From Codonopsis lanceolata (Eukaryota; Streptophyta; Magnoliopsida; Asterales; Campanulaceae), in contig CM028379.1 in assembly GCA_013146195.2 (NCBI GenBank), positions 85,364,156 through 85,428,155 on the forward strand: a DNA stretch of 64,000 nucleotides, read 5' to 3'. This document shows, piece after piece, positions 1-10,361 of the stretch. Position numbers and translations under genes: made by a program. The notes under the pieces were generated by a model that had not been told where the DNA came from, searched no databases, and was given only the letters and a program-made list of their open reading frames with translations. Position 1 is the stretch's first letter. Each line of letters starts with the position of its first letter.

Positions 1-141
1 GTTGTCCCTCCCCCTCAAACTGGATGGGGCGCTGCTGTGAGGCATGATGATTATGAGTTGCCTCGGCTTAGCAATGCCAGCCGACAACACAATCCCTGGG
101 AGCCGGAAGAGGCTGTCCCTCCCCCTCAAACTGGATGGGGC
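1..141 (+). repeat. 111-bp in-frame direct repeat in the antisense ORF
   Basis: Bases 1-30 recur almost perfectly at 112-141 (one T/C difference at the second base). The 111-bp period equals 37 codons, so the duplication keeps the reading frame and repeats the PPPQTGWG motif. Confidence 0.8.
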
Positions 142-318
142 ACCGACTTTAGAGATAATGGGGCCGGTCCTAGCAACACAACGGTCCAGGAAAATGGGGA
201 TGCTGGTGACGAGGAAAGGGATACTTCTGGCGGTTCTCATTCTGATGAGAATAAAGGTTCCTCTGCGCCTCGCAGAAGGGGAATATGGGCCCGACTGGGT
301 AGACACCGCAGGCATTGA
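1..318 (+). CDS. C-terminal end of the Tat-1 antisense extra ORF
   Basis: The frame is open from base 1, so the protein begins left of the window; the ATG at 37 is internal. The visible part is hydrophilic, with two PPPQTGWG repeats, an acidic Ser/Gly-rich stretch, and a basic tail ending in IWARLGRHRRH. The same tail (APRR-IW-RLGR-RR) is readable at 55800-55983 beside a much more diverged Tat pol, and it lies on the strand opposite to pol in both places. Tat-lineage elements are known to carry extra, often antisense, ORFs in this position, some related to the plant mobile domain. The function is unknown; the basic tail could be a nuclear localisation or nucleic-acid-binding segment (inference). 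Confidence 0.65.
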   Translation, partial: VVPPPQTGWGAAVRHDDYELPRLSNASRQHNPWEPEEAVPPPQTGWGTDFRDNGAGPSNTTVQENGDAGDEERDTSGGSHSDENKGSSAPRRRGIWARLGRHRRH

Positions 319-866
319 TAGACCACTTCGGGGCTGAGCTGCAAAAATGAAGGATTATATGGGGGGAAACAAGTGGGGGTATAGGCAGAAGTATATATGT
401 GCAGGCATAATGCATAATATAAATGTCTTAATAAAAATTCCTAAGTTGCACCTTAGGACAATGTAATATTATATTTTAATATTTTAATGTGAGCTTCCGT
501 TGTGGTTTTTCTCTTTCTTTTGTCAGTCGAGCCCTTTGCATGCTGAAGACTGGAGATAGAATGCCGAGGATTCAAAGAGTGCCTTCCCTCTCATTTTTCT
601 CCTAATTTTTTCCTTTCTCTTTTTTTTTATATGCTCTAACTTTTGCCTAGGCTGCCCTTTCGGGTTTCGAGCCCTTATTTCTTCCTTTTTGTATATTTTT
701 TTCCGCTCTAACTTTTGCCTAGGCCGCCCTTTCGGGTTTTCAACCTAGCGAGCCCTTATTTCTTCCTTTTTGTATTTTTTTTTCGCTCTAACTTTTGCCT
801 AGGCCGCCCTTTCGGGTTTTCAACCTAGCGAGCTGGAGAGGGAAGCACTTTGCCGGATGGATTGGC
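319..866. repeat. Tat-1 3' untranslated region with a 72-80-bp tandem repeat
   Basis: There is no coding sequence here. Three tandem units start at 633, 705 and 785, each beginning GCTCTAACTTTTGCCTAGGC and continuing through GCCCTTTCGGGTTTTC and a T-rich spacer. Two diverged units of the same kind occur at the same place in Tat-4 (about 56408-56540). Tandem repeats in the region between pol and the 3' LTR are a known habit of Tat elements. The stretch 435-460 contains CCTAAGTTGCACCTTAGG, which also marks the 3' region of the plus-strand Tat copies near 42040 and 49275. Confidence 0.8.
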
Positions 867-1953
867 TCAAGCATAGTACCTTTTGAGCTTGTCAAGGTTG
901 AAGGGCTGAACAAGGTCCTCTCCTTCCTGGTTTGTGAGGAGTACGGCACCTCCTGACCGGATCTCTTTGACAATGTACGGTCCCATCCACGGAGATTTCC
1001 ACTTTCCCCTAGTATCAACATAACTAGGGGGTTTTTCTCGAAGTACCAGATCTCCGACCTGGATGTCGCGGCCTTTGACTTTTTTGTTGAATGCCCGGGC
1101 TATGCGCCTTTGATAGGCTCGAGTGTGCTCTAGGGCTAGTAAACGTCGTTCATCAATCAGGGCTAATTCTTCAAATCGCCCTTTGACCCAGTCGACCTCT
1201 GCTATGTCAGATTCCATCATTACTCTTAATGATGGTACTTCAACTTCAATAGGCAGCACTGCCTCCATGCCGTATGCTAGAGAATAGGGGGTAGCCCCGG
1301 TGGGTGTACGAACTGAGGTGCGATAGCCCCAGAGGGCTAGTGGCAACTTTTCTGGCCAGTCTCTTCCTGTGTCAGCCATTTTTCTGATAATGTTTTCCAG
1401 TGTCTTGTTGGCTGCTTCAACGGCACCATTTGCTTGCGGCCGGTAGGGGGAGGATTTATGTCTTTGAATTTTGAACTTGTCGAGTAGACGATTCACGTCC
1501 CCTTCAAAATGCGTGCCGTTGTCGGAGATTATTTCGAAAGGCACTCCGTAGCGATATATAATGTTGGTCCGGATGAATTCGGACACCTTGCGAGCATTCA
1601 GGATTTTGTAGGAAGAGGCTTCTACCCACTTTGTAAAGTAGTCGACGGCTACTAGAACGTACTCATGGCCATTGGATCCCTTCGGGTGAATTTGGCCTAT
1701 AACGTCGATTCCCCATGTTGAGAAGGGCCAGGGGGCTGTGGAGTTGTATAGGATGTGCGGGGGCACGTGCTGTAGATTTGCAAAACGTTGGCACTTGTCG
1801 CAATGTCGCACCCACCGATCTGTCGGTTTCAAGCGAGCTCAATAGTACCCTGGGATAACTTTCTTGGATAGCATATGGCCGTTCATGTGGGGTCCGCAGG
1901 TACCACCGTGGAGTTGGTCCATGATTTGCTCTGCTTTGGCCTGATCGACGCAT
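867..1953 (-). pseudogene. Tat-1 integrase
   Basis: This retroviral-type integrase would insert the element cDNA into the chromosome. The main frame (867-1832) holds the end of the zinc-binding part (RHCDKCQRF), the catalytic core with D in GIDVIG, D in SDNGTHF and E in VEAANK, then GYRTSVRTPTG and a C-terminal region ending FNLDKLKRYYA. The N-terminal HHCC part continues in another frame (1663-1953). A missing base near 1845, compared with Tat-2 (TATTGAGCTC against TATTGGAGCTC), causes the frameshift. There is no chromodomain, as expected for Tat and unlike the Tekay integrase at the right edge. It is pseudogenic as written, though the single-base break could be a consensus error. Confidence 0.9.
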
Positions 1954-1980
1954 AAAAGATTGAGGCCTTGGTAGTGCCTT

Positions 1981-2613
1981 TTATATAAGCTGCCACCGCT
2001 GAATACAAATTGCGATGCCCATCTTCGCAGGGAGATTCTCCCTCTTTTGTCTAGGCCAGGGGGTAGATTCCTTTTTGAAGCAGATTTTGGATGTCAACAT
2101 ACCAGGGCTCGTGATGCGCCGAGGTGCATTAATTTTGAAGCAGTATGCCGGCGTGACCTTCTTCCCGACTACAAATGGTTGGACTTGGGTTTCTGCGGGG
2201 ATTTGGACTAGTGATGCTAGAGTGGCCAGTGCATCGGCAAACTGATTTCTATCCCGCGGCAAGTAATGAAATGAGATAGAATCAAACCGAGCGGCAAGTG
2301 CTGTCAATTTGGCATGATAAAGTTGCAGCCGGGGATCTTGGGTTCTCCACTTCCCTTCGACTTGGTTTATGATTAGAGCAGAGTCTCCATAGACTTCGAG
2401 ATTTTTGGCCTTCCTTTGGAGAGCCTCTTCCAGGCCGGCAATGCAAGCTTCGTATTCAGTGGTGTTGTTTGAGCACTCAAACTCCAATCTTATGGCCAGT
2501 GGAGTGTGAGAATCTGCCGGATCGATGAGCAAGATTCCTATGCCAAAGCCTCTTTTGTTTGCGGCTCCATCAAAGAACATCTGCCAGCTGGTGTCGTGGT
2601 CAGTGATTTCCAA
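1981..2613 (-). CDS. Tat-1 second RNase H domain (aRNH) with pol linker
   Basis: This is a ribonuclease H of the additional type found in Tat polyproteins downstream of the standard RNase H; it would remove RNA from RNA:DNA hybrids during reverse transcription. Visible motifs are MFFDGAANKRG (first catalytic Asp), NNTTEYEACIAGLEEAL (Glu), VYGDSALIINQVEG (Asp) and YLPRDRNQFADALATLAS (last Asp), so the D-E-D-D set is present. The segment is normally internal to pol; the apparent start codon at 2613 is not a natural start. It is joined to the upstream part by a frameshift around 2540-2620. Confidence 0.88.
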   Translation of the reverse strand: MEITDHDTSWQMFFDGAANKRGFGIGILLIDPADSHTPLAIRLEFECSNNTTEYEACIAGLEEALQRKAKNLEVYGDSALIINQVEGKWRTQDPRLQLYHAKLTALAARFDSISFHYLPRDRNQFADALATLASLVQIPAETQVQPFVVGKKVTPAYCFKINAPRRITSPGMLTSKICFKKESTPWPRQKRENLPAKMGIAICIQRWQLI

Positions 2614-3973
2614 GACACCTTCGTCTGGGAAATTGGGCTCAGTAGCATCTTCGGTTTTAGAGGTAGATCGGCTAAGTGATCTGCAATTACGCTGCCTTTG
2701 ATAGATTTGAGCGTGACATATGTTATGTCAAACTCGTTGAGAAGGAAGGCCCACTTAGCCAGTCGGCTGGAAAGTGATGGCTTGCCGAAGATGTATTTTA
2801 TAGGGTCCATCCTGGATATGAGCTTGATGGATCGCCCCTGCAGATAAGTTTTGAGCCTTTGAGTTGTCCAGACTAGGCCAGCGCAACTTTTCTCCAGTGC
2901 CGAATAATTCAGCTCGCTTCCTTGCAGCTTCCTACTTATGAAGTATATGGCATTTTCGATGTAGGAGTCTTTCTTTTCTTGGGCAAGCATGGCCCCTACT
3001 GATGTGTCTGTGACGGTTAAGTATATGAGGAGAGGTTTATGTGTATGGGGTGGAGCTAGCACAGGGGGATTGGTGAGGTAGGCTTTTATTTTTTCGAAAG
3101 CTAGCTGGCATTTCTCGTCCCAGACTTGGTCAGTATTTTTCTTTAGGAGTTTGAAGAGGGGCCCACATGTGGTTGTGAGCTGTCTGATGAAGCGGCTGAT
3201 ATACTGTAGTCGGCCTAGGAAGCCTTTGACTTCTGTTGGAGTTTTTGGCTGCGGCATCTCTATAATAGCTTTGATCTTTGCTGGCTCGATCTCGATGCCC
3301 TGCTCGGTCACTAAGAATCCCAGGACCTTGCCTTTGGTGACCCCAAATGTGCATTTGGTGGGGTTAAGTTTCATTTGATGCTTTCTTAACCTTTCGAAGA
3401 ACTTTCGAAGGTCTCTGACATGAGCACCATTGGCGTCGCTGGAATGCACGATCATGTCGTCGACGTAGACTTCGATCTCCTTGTGGATCATGTCGTGGAA
3501 AAGAGTGGTGGCAGCCCTTTGAAAAGTAGCCCCGGCATTCTTGACCCCAAATGGCATGACAGTATAGCAATAGGTCCCCCAAGGAGTGGTGAATGAAGTC
3601 TTTTCTTGGTCCTATGCTGCCATTTTAATTTGATTGTAGCCGAGCATGCCGTCGACGAAGGACCTGATTTTGTGAGCAGCAACGGCATCTACCACAATAT
3701 CAATATTGGGTAGCGGGAAGTCATCTTTGGGCGATGCTTTGTTGAGGTCACGAAAGTCTACGCAGATCCGGACCTTCCCGTTGGGCTTGGGAACAATCAC
3801 TATGTTGGACAGCCAGATTGGATATTCAACTACCCGAATGAAGTTGACATGGAGCTGCTTCATAATTTCTTCCTTGACTTGTAGTGACCATTCTGGTTTG
3901 ATTCGGCGGAGTTTGATTGGCCGAGCATCCGATATACGGGGATACGGTGTCGACTATGGAAGAAATTATGGAA
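2614..3973 (-). pseudogene. Tat-1 reverse transcriptase and first RNase H
   Basis: Two overlapping frames together form a gypsy-type reverse transcriptase. The upstream piece (3612-3863) has WLSNIVIVPKPNGKVRICVDFRDLNKASP split over normal RT motifs; the downstream piece (2538-3557) starts at MPFGVKNAGATFQR and contains the catalytic YVDD, then FLGRLQYISRFI and an RNase H with TDTSVGAMLAQE and YFISRKLQGSELNYSALEKSC. A TAG near 3615 and a frame change near 3560-3610 separate the two. Close to the contig end (3900-3973) the sequence departs from Tat-2 by several small indels, consistent with poor contig-end quality. Confidence 0.9.
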
Positions 3974-4073
3974 NNNNNNNNNNNNNNNNNNNNNNNNNNN
4001 NNNNNNNNNNNNNNNNNNNNNNNNNNNNNNNNNNNNNNNNNNNNNNNNNNNNNNNNNNNNNNNNNNNNNNNNN
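3974..4073. other. Assembly gap (100 N)
   Basis: There are exactly 100 N, the customary placeholder for a gap of unknown size. It joins a Tat element on the left to the interior of a CACTA element on the right, so the true neighbourhood is unknown. Confidence 0.99.
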
Positions 4074-4675
4074 CTAATTGAAAAAAGTCTTTCCTCGTTG
4101 AGAGGGAATATTTTGTCTTTCTTATATAGTTGTAACTTGCCAGTCTTTAGTTCATTTGATCTGTTTTTCCAATGCTGGCCATCTCTGATATGATGAAGGT
4201 TGAAAAGTTGAACTAATAAAAACAATTAGAATAGAGTTGAGTTGTATTATACCCATGAGCCCTATGAACACCCTGCAACAGTCTTTTGAACCCAAAAATT
4301 AAGGTGAAAGCCTGCCATATGCAATCCATTTATCTTGAAATACCATTAATCGATAAAGTAGTTTGGTCTTTTCACTCTTTAGGATTTTTGCTAGTTTTGT
4401 TCTGGACATCAAATCTGCTGATATTTGAGTGAATAGGTGGTTAACTTGATTATGTGGACTGCATATCAAATTTATTAAGAAGTTTTCCGCAAAAAAAATT
4501 AACCCCTCAAGAAAGACGATGGAAGGCAACAGCAGGGATGTGAGACTGGAAGTAGCTAGTTGATGTGACCATTAATTTAGAAGTAGATGATGACTAGTAA
4601 TTTATGTGCTTCTTGGACTGAGTGTCTAATTTGAAAAGTAGTTAACTTCCATAACCCATACTGAATTAGTCTGCT
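4074..4675. other. AT-rich sequence without a recognisable gene
   Basis: I see no domain, splice-supported exon or terminal repeat here. A short minus-strand ORF at 4299-4529 has no recognisable features. The segment is probably 3' flank of the NPG-type fragment or CACTA interior. Confidence 0.5.
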
Positions 4676-5499
4676 CTAAGAAATTTGCTTAGTGGGCAAG
4701 CCTCTATTACACAAAGCTTTGAACAGGAGCAGACAACTGGAGCTCGTGTGCTGTGTGCTGTGTGCAGCTTGGAAGAAATCCACAGCTTGCTGCACTGAAC
4801 CTTCCTTCTTGCAAATCAAACCAAGATTAAACCACGTGTTATGGTTCATTGGTTCTAAACGCAGTGCATTCATCAAGAAGCTTCTTGCTATAGGGTGTGT
4901 TTGGCTACCCATTTTCATCAAGGCCTCTGCAGTTGATATAACACTTGGGACATAATCTAGTTCTATAGATAGTGAAACTGAGTAGGCAACGAGTGCTTCC
5001 TTGTAAAGTGATTGAGCATCAAACAACTTACCTGCACGTGTTAAAGAAATGTGGCTGGTCAGTAAATAAGAAAATAGAAAATACTATTATATCAATTTGA
5101 ATTTCGAAACTTTAAGTGAACCTGTTGAATGCCACGCTTGAGGGTAATAAAATTCCTTTGATTTGGCTTTGCCTAGACAAATTTCTACATCAGGCAATGA
5201 TTCGAGCTCTGAATAAATCATGGCCAAGTCTAGCCAAGCTTCCATTTCCAATCTTCTTTCTAGCTCCTGTGAATTGAAAAATGACTATCAAGGATGCAAT
5301 TTCTGTATCCCAAATTCCTTGAAATCTATGACTTATGTGCTATAAAAATTGTAATACCATTTTTTGTACCTTTATATGCACATCTGAATCCAAGTTCTTT
5401 TGAATTTCCCCTTGTGCCTGAATCAAAGCGAGCAAAACTCTGTAGGTTTCAATGGCTTGCTTGGGCTGTTCTTGAGAAATCTGAAGCACAACATTCAAT
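4676..5499 (-). pseudogene. Fragment of an NPG1/NPGR-type TPR (calmodulin-binding) gene, three 3' exons
   Basis: Three minus-strand exons with GT-AG borders are readable: about 5370-5499 (SQEQPKQAIETYRVLLALIQ), 5122-5266 (LEMEAWLDLAMIYSELES, then YPQAWHST) and 4676-5031 (LYKEALVAYSVSLSIELDYVPS, then HNTWFNLGLICKKEG and AVDFFQAAH). These match the C-terminal TPR repeats of the plant NO POLLEN GERMINATION family (TTC7-like), proteins that bind calmodulin and scaffold the plasma-membrane PI4-kinase complex. Upstream exons are absent, and after FFQAAH the reading frame drifts into unrelated residues, so this is a partial copy. It lies opposite in strand to the transposase and may be another fragment captured by the CACTA element. 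Confidence 0.75.
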
Positions 5500-6703
5500 C
5501 TAAGTAGATAACCACATTAATATCAAAGTAACTGAAATATGTCCACTTTCACTATTGTCCGCTTGTGAGGATCTCTAATAGACTTAAATAATTAGTGAAG
5601 GTTTGTATATATATGTTGGATTACGAAATTGGTACTGGAGTTGCAGAGCTTGTAGAGTACATTGTTGGTTTTTTATTTCTCATTTTTTTCAGGTTGCGAC
5701 ATTATTGCTTCTATCTCAGCAAGAAGAAAGGTATTTACTAGAGAGTAATGTGAATGCATCTCTTCAGAAAAAATTGGAGGAATTCCAGATAAATCTGCTA
5801 CAAGTAATTCTCTCTCTGTCAGCTCCTTCATTTTAGTTTCAAGAATAGTGTGATGGTGCCTTTACAGTTGCTTAATATGGTATGGGTGCTCTGCTGATGA
5901 ATGCTCAAGGGAAAGTTCATTCTCTTTAATATGGCTTGACCAGTCGAGAAATGTTCTAATATTTTTGAAATTTACTTACTGATACGAAAGTTAAATGCTA
6001 TAAAAATTGGATGGCTGCACTTCCTCTACTTATCATTATGAAGTCAATACTTTGCTATCTGAATATACGCATAATGTCCTCAAGTTTTTTTTTTTTGGCT
6101 AATTCAGAAGGAAAACAAAAACAAGTTTTGATTTTTGGACTCAATGATTGACAATATTCATAATATAAGTCACCAAACATGAAGCAAATTTTCGGTGAGC
6201 AGACAGCACAACCCTTTTTATTCTCAAGATCGCAACAGTATGTAATCAGTTAATCCAAAAGGATCTCATTGATACATTACTTGCTTATGTTTCTTGAATT
6301 TTTCTGAAATTTTGTGTTCTGCAATTTTAGTATGCAGTAACACAACTGGCTGCTATAGCAAAACTTGCAAGTGTATCTTAGATGCCTTTTCCTTTTTTCT
6401 TTTTTCTTTTTATTTTTTGGATGAACGCATAAGCATATAAGTCCTCACCTGCTGTGCTAAAACTATTACTGTGGTGTAAATATCTATCTCATCTCCACTC
6501 TTGTCTGCATAATCCCTGCAATTCTCCCTCTAATCGACGAACGGCCTCAAGGATTTCCCTTGTTTGCAGCACCTTGATATTTTCGGGCTGTCTTCACCTT
6601 CCACTATCAAAGTGGAGAACCTTAAAACCATGACAAGCTCCGCTCAATTTTGTTCACTATTGATCTGTATGTTCCAAAAAGTCTTTATATGAGGATAAAG
6701 CCT
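5500..6703 (+). other. Region with one orphan coiled-coil exon (5693-5803)
   Basis: A 111-bp exon-like block lies between a strong polypyrimidine/AG acceptor and a GTAATT donor. It encodes 37 open codons beginning VATLLLLSQQEERYLLESN and ending KKLEEFQINLLQ, a heptad-like coiled-coil segment. No other exon of the same gene could be found nearby, so it is either one captured exon or chance. The rest (5804-6703) is AT-rich with no recognisable content. Confidence 0.35.
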
Positions 6704-7049
6704 TCAAGCTACGACAACATTATTTTCATTCCCAGCCAAAGGTACTTTAAGAATATTGTCATCATCACTTGGTAGCTCCACAAAATGTTCTACAAAATTT
6801 TGCAAAGATCCTTCAACATTATTTGGATCATTATTGAAAGGCATGTTGGCTTGATCTTGTACATAAGTTTTCGAGTGTTGATCCTCGGTATGTTTAAGCA
6901 ACTCGGTGTTAGAATCTCTACTATTTCTAGAGCTTCATGTACATTCATCCTTTGGAGACACAATTCGCCTTTGAATTTTGGATGCATCTTCGAGTTGACC
7001 TCAACATCTCGGCCAATAGTCTCAACAGTTGAGTTTCCCTAACAGATAT
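6704..7049 (-). other. Unidentified coding-like stretch
   Basis: Overlapping minus-strand frames (6704-6901 and 6790-6987) give peptides such as HPKFKGELCLQRMNVHEALEI and LLKHTEDQHSKTYVQDQANM that look protein-like in composition. I recognise no family. It could be a fragment of another captured gene or of a second transposon; the frame change near 6900 argues against a functional product. Confidence 0.25.
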
Positions 7050-7639
7050 TGCCTCATCAAGCTTTGCCAAAAAAGTTCATTAAGCGGTTCAATGCGACTT
7101 TTTGACTACTAGTTGTGCAAGTAGGGAGGCGGTAATTAGTGGGTGGTGGTAGTGTGATGATTGTGGTGGTAGTATGATGGTTATGGTGGTGGTGCTAGTT
7201 TATGTAGGTTGTAGTGGCGGATGCCACAATGGTTAAAAACTTGATCAGTGAAGTTAAAAACTTCAATTCCAGTTGGTTTTTTAGTGACTGTGTGTATACC
7301 TAGCAAGTTCCTTTCTCTGAATTTTCACAATGATTCTATTAATAATCCTTTTGTTAGTTCTTATTCTAATGTACAAATTAGATCTCATTAGTGTTTTCTT
7401 CAATCATTTTTCAGCTTCCTAGTAGAAGTGCTAGACGGAAAAAGGTTAAGAGGCAATGGATAAATCTTGGGTGTATCTGCCAAGGTTTTAAATCTCAACT
7501 CAAAGATCATTTTCTTTTGGAACTAGCATACTCTCTTGGTGCTAGCCAATTAACTTTTTAAGGTTTTCTTTGTAGACCAATTCTTGCATACGGTGCAGGA
7601 GCTAGAGCTTTCGTTGCAGCTATGGAGAAGTTAGGAAAT
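7050..7639. other. Non-coding stretch upstream of the CACTA transposase
   Basis: It contains a short GTGGTGGTAGTATGATGG-type simple repeat (about 7137-7200) and otherwise no recognisable feature. It may hold the leader or promoter of the transposase, but no signal can be identified. Confidence 0.4.
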
Positions 7640-9233
7640 CCCCAAAAATTCAGTGTCCTTGTACTCGATGTAGAAATATCGTTTTCGGACTAGTGACGAT
7701 GTAGTGTCGGACCTGATTATGTTTGGGATGGATGAGACATACAAGATATGGATTTTCCATGGGGAAAAACATCCTAGCACTTCATCCAAAATGACATGTG
7801 ATCGTGATGATACATATAGGATGTTCGTAGATGCGCATGTTAATGATGAAGAGATAGATATGCATGTTAACGATGAAGAGATTGCAGATCGTACCAAAGA
7901 AATGAGAGATGGAGGGTTTTCTAAATTGTTGGAAGAAGCAAAAACTCCTCTTTACCCGGGTTGCACCAACTACACAAAGCTGACATCGACAGTAGTACTT
8001 TTCAAACATAAAGCTGTCAATGGTATTTCTAACAAGGCATTTCATGAACTTCGAAAGTCTTGAATGGCATGTTACCACAGAAAATACACTTCCTGGGTTC
8101 AACATATGCAGCCAAAAAGTTACTTAAAACCTTTGACTTGGGGTATGAAAAATACATGCATGTGTTAATGATTGTTGTCTATTTAGGAAAGACACGAAAG
8201 ATCTAGACAATTGGCCAAGATGTGGGAAATCCCGGTGGAAAGTCATTGGAAAAGGAGATGAACGCAAAATTAAAAAGGGGGTACCAGCCAAGGTTTTGAG
8301 GTACTTTCCGATCATTCCCAGATTTAGAAAGATGTTCTGATCACCAGAAAATTCTGAACAACTATTGTGGCACAACACTCATCATAGTAAGGATAACAAG
8401 ATGCGACATCCGGTTGATTCACCTCAATGGAATTTTATTGATATTAATTGGCCTGATTTTGCATCTGATCATCGAAATCTCAAACTTGGACTTGCTACAG
8501 ATGGATTTAATCCTTATCGTAATCTAAGTTCCACGTATAGCTGTTGGCCAGTGATGCTTGTTACTTACAACCTTCCCCCATGGCTATGCATGAAAAGAGA
8601 GAACCTGATGTTAACCTTGTTAATCCCTGGGCCGAAGCAACCAGGAAATGATATTGATGTATATTTAAGGCCTCTCATTGAAGACTTGAAAGAATTATGG
8701 ATAAGTGGGGTTGAGGTGTATGATGCATATAAGAAGAGCATGTTCAATTTGAGGGTCATTCTAATGTGGACAATTAATGATTTCCCAGCTTATGGAAATC
8801 TGGCCGGATGTACTACAAAGGGTAAGACAAATGTCCTATTTGTGGTATTTGTGGTGTTGATACTTGTTCAATATGGCTACCTTACAAAGAACAAGTGTGC
8901 ATACATGGGTCATCGACGATTCCTTGCATCCAATCATTCTTTTCGAAAGAAGAAGAGTTGGTTTGATGGAACCATCGAGAAGAGGGCCAAGCCTCCAATA
9001 TTGACTGGTTCTGAAATTTTAAAAGTTGTAAGTGACATTGAAAATGATTTTGGAAAAGGGGAGGAAATTAACAATGAGGAAGAAACAAGGAGAGGAAGGG
9101 GAAAAGGTAAGGGCCACAAGAAGAGGAAGAGGAAGACTAAACGAAAGAAAGTCGTAAAAGGCCTCATGTGGAAGAAGAAGCCAATTTTCTTTGAGTTGCC
9201 TTATTATGAGGTAAACCATTTTCAGACTTTATG
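7640..9233 (+). pseudogene. CACTA transposase TNPD-like, N-terminal and tnp2 catalytic region
   Basis: The product would be the CACTA transposase that cuts and rejoins the element ends. The first part (7640-8060) resembles the transposase-associated domain (FRTSDDVVSDLIMFGMDETYKIWIFHGE, split by repeats of HVNDEEI). The second (8365-9233) is the tnp2 family core: MRHPVDSPQWNF, DGFNPYRNLSSTYSCWPV, TYNLPPWLCMK, PGNDIDVYLRPLIEDLK, LWTINDFPAYGNLAGC, YMGHRRFL, and WKKKPIFFELPYYE. Between them (8060-8365) the frame changes more than once, and a TGA lies at about 8338 in the sequence leading to EQLLWHNTHHSKDNK. A highly basic Lys/Arg stretch at about 9085-9165 precedes WKKKPIFFELPYY. It is decayed and not functional as assembled. 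Confidence 0.9.
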
Positions 9234-9299
9234 AATACTTTAATAAAATTGTAGAGTTTATTAGTCAATAACAATGTCATTCTTTTTGCAATATTTGTC

Positions 9300-10292
9300 G
9301 GTACGCCACTGTTTAGATTTAATGCATGTTGAAAAGAATTGCAGTGAGATTTTAGTTTGCACTTTGCTTAATATCAAAGGAAAATCAAAGGATGGTCTTA
9401 ATGCTCGTAGAAGACTTGGAAAAAATGGGAATTAGGTCAGATTTGCACCCAAGGGTTGAAGAGAATAATAAGATATTTCTTCCACCAAAGACAACATACT
9501 CTAACAAGTTTAGAGATGGAGACCTTTTATTGGCGATTAAGAAATTTGAAGGTTCCCCGATACAACTCAAATATTGCAAATTGTTTTACGCAAGATGACA
9601 AGATATTTGGACTCAAGTCCCATGATTATCATGTTTTAATGCAACAGTTATTGCCCGTTGCATTGAGGAGAATTTTACCTAAAGGACCCAGAAATGCAAT
9701 ATTTCGACTATGCTCATTTTTCTACGATATAAGTCAAAGAACGATTGATACATAAAAACTAGAAGTTGTTGAAGAAGAAATTGTTGAGACATTGTGCATG
9801 CTTGAAAGATATTTCCCTCCTTCCTTCTTCGACATCATGATGCACTTGCCAATACATTTAGCACGGGAAACACATTATTGTGGACCAAATCAATTCCATT
9901 GGATGTATCCATTTGAAAGGTATTCATATTCTATTTATTCTTCAAACATTTTTTTCAATAGTTTTAGTTGTTTGTCTTTATCTTTTTATTCGATCATCTT
10001 TAGATTCATGAAGACAGGCAAGGAAAATGTTAGAAATCCTTCACGTCCTGAAGGATGCATATGTGAATGTTATCTTGCCGAAGAGTGCATGACATATTGC
10101 AGTTGGTATATCAAGAAAGCTTCTGAAATTGGTGAAACACATAATCGTAATGAGGACTATCAAGATGATAGAATATTTGACGGGAGACCGATTTCCAAAG
10201 GAGAGCATACTATATTGTCTGTTGAAGACTTGCAGAATGCTCATCGATATGTGTTGTTTAATACTGCGGAAGTTGAACCATATGAAGAGTAA
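9300..10292 (+). pseudogene. CACTA TNPD-like transposase, DUF4218 region
   Basis: This continues the transposase through several exons or frames: DLHPRVEENNKIFLPPKTTY (about 9430-9500), LPVALRRILPKGPRNAI (9650-9700), then CMLERYFPPSFFDIMMHLPIHL, GPNQFHWMYPFERY and, after an intron-like insert at about 9920-10005, FMKTGKENVRNPSRPEGC and ECYLAEECMTYCSWYI. The PPSFFDIMMHLPIHLA and MYPFERY motifs are hallmarks of DUF4218, which follows tnp2 in plant CACTA transposases. Several stops (for example TAA near 9753) interrupt it. Confidence 0.87.
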
Positions 10293-10361
10293 GTTTAAGT
10301 TAAATGAAAACTTGTCGAGTTTCTTCGTCATTCATCTTTTTCACTCTTTCTTTCTCTTAGG

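Larger units (their letters stand above)
1..3973 (-). mobile_element. Tat-1: 3' half of a Ty3/gypsy Tat-lineage retrotransposon
   Basis: Read on the minus strand the order is reverse transcriptase, RNase H, a second RNase H, integrase, tandem repeats, and an extra ORF on the opposite strand. The second RNase H and the extra ORF between pol and the 3' LTR are known marks of the Tat lineage. The copy is cut by an N gap in the linker just before reverse transcriptase and runs off the left edge before its 3' LTR. Where they overlap it is very similar to Tat-2 (20714-30222). It carries frameshifts in integrase and reverse transcriptase, so it is not intact as assembled. Confidence 0.9.

Noticed and set aside
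4299..4529. Minus-strand 76-codon ORF
   Set aside because: Composition and motifs give no support; it is AT-rich sequence with chance openness.
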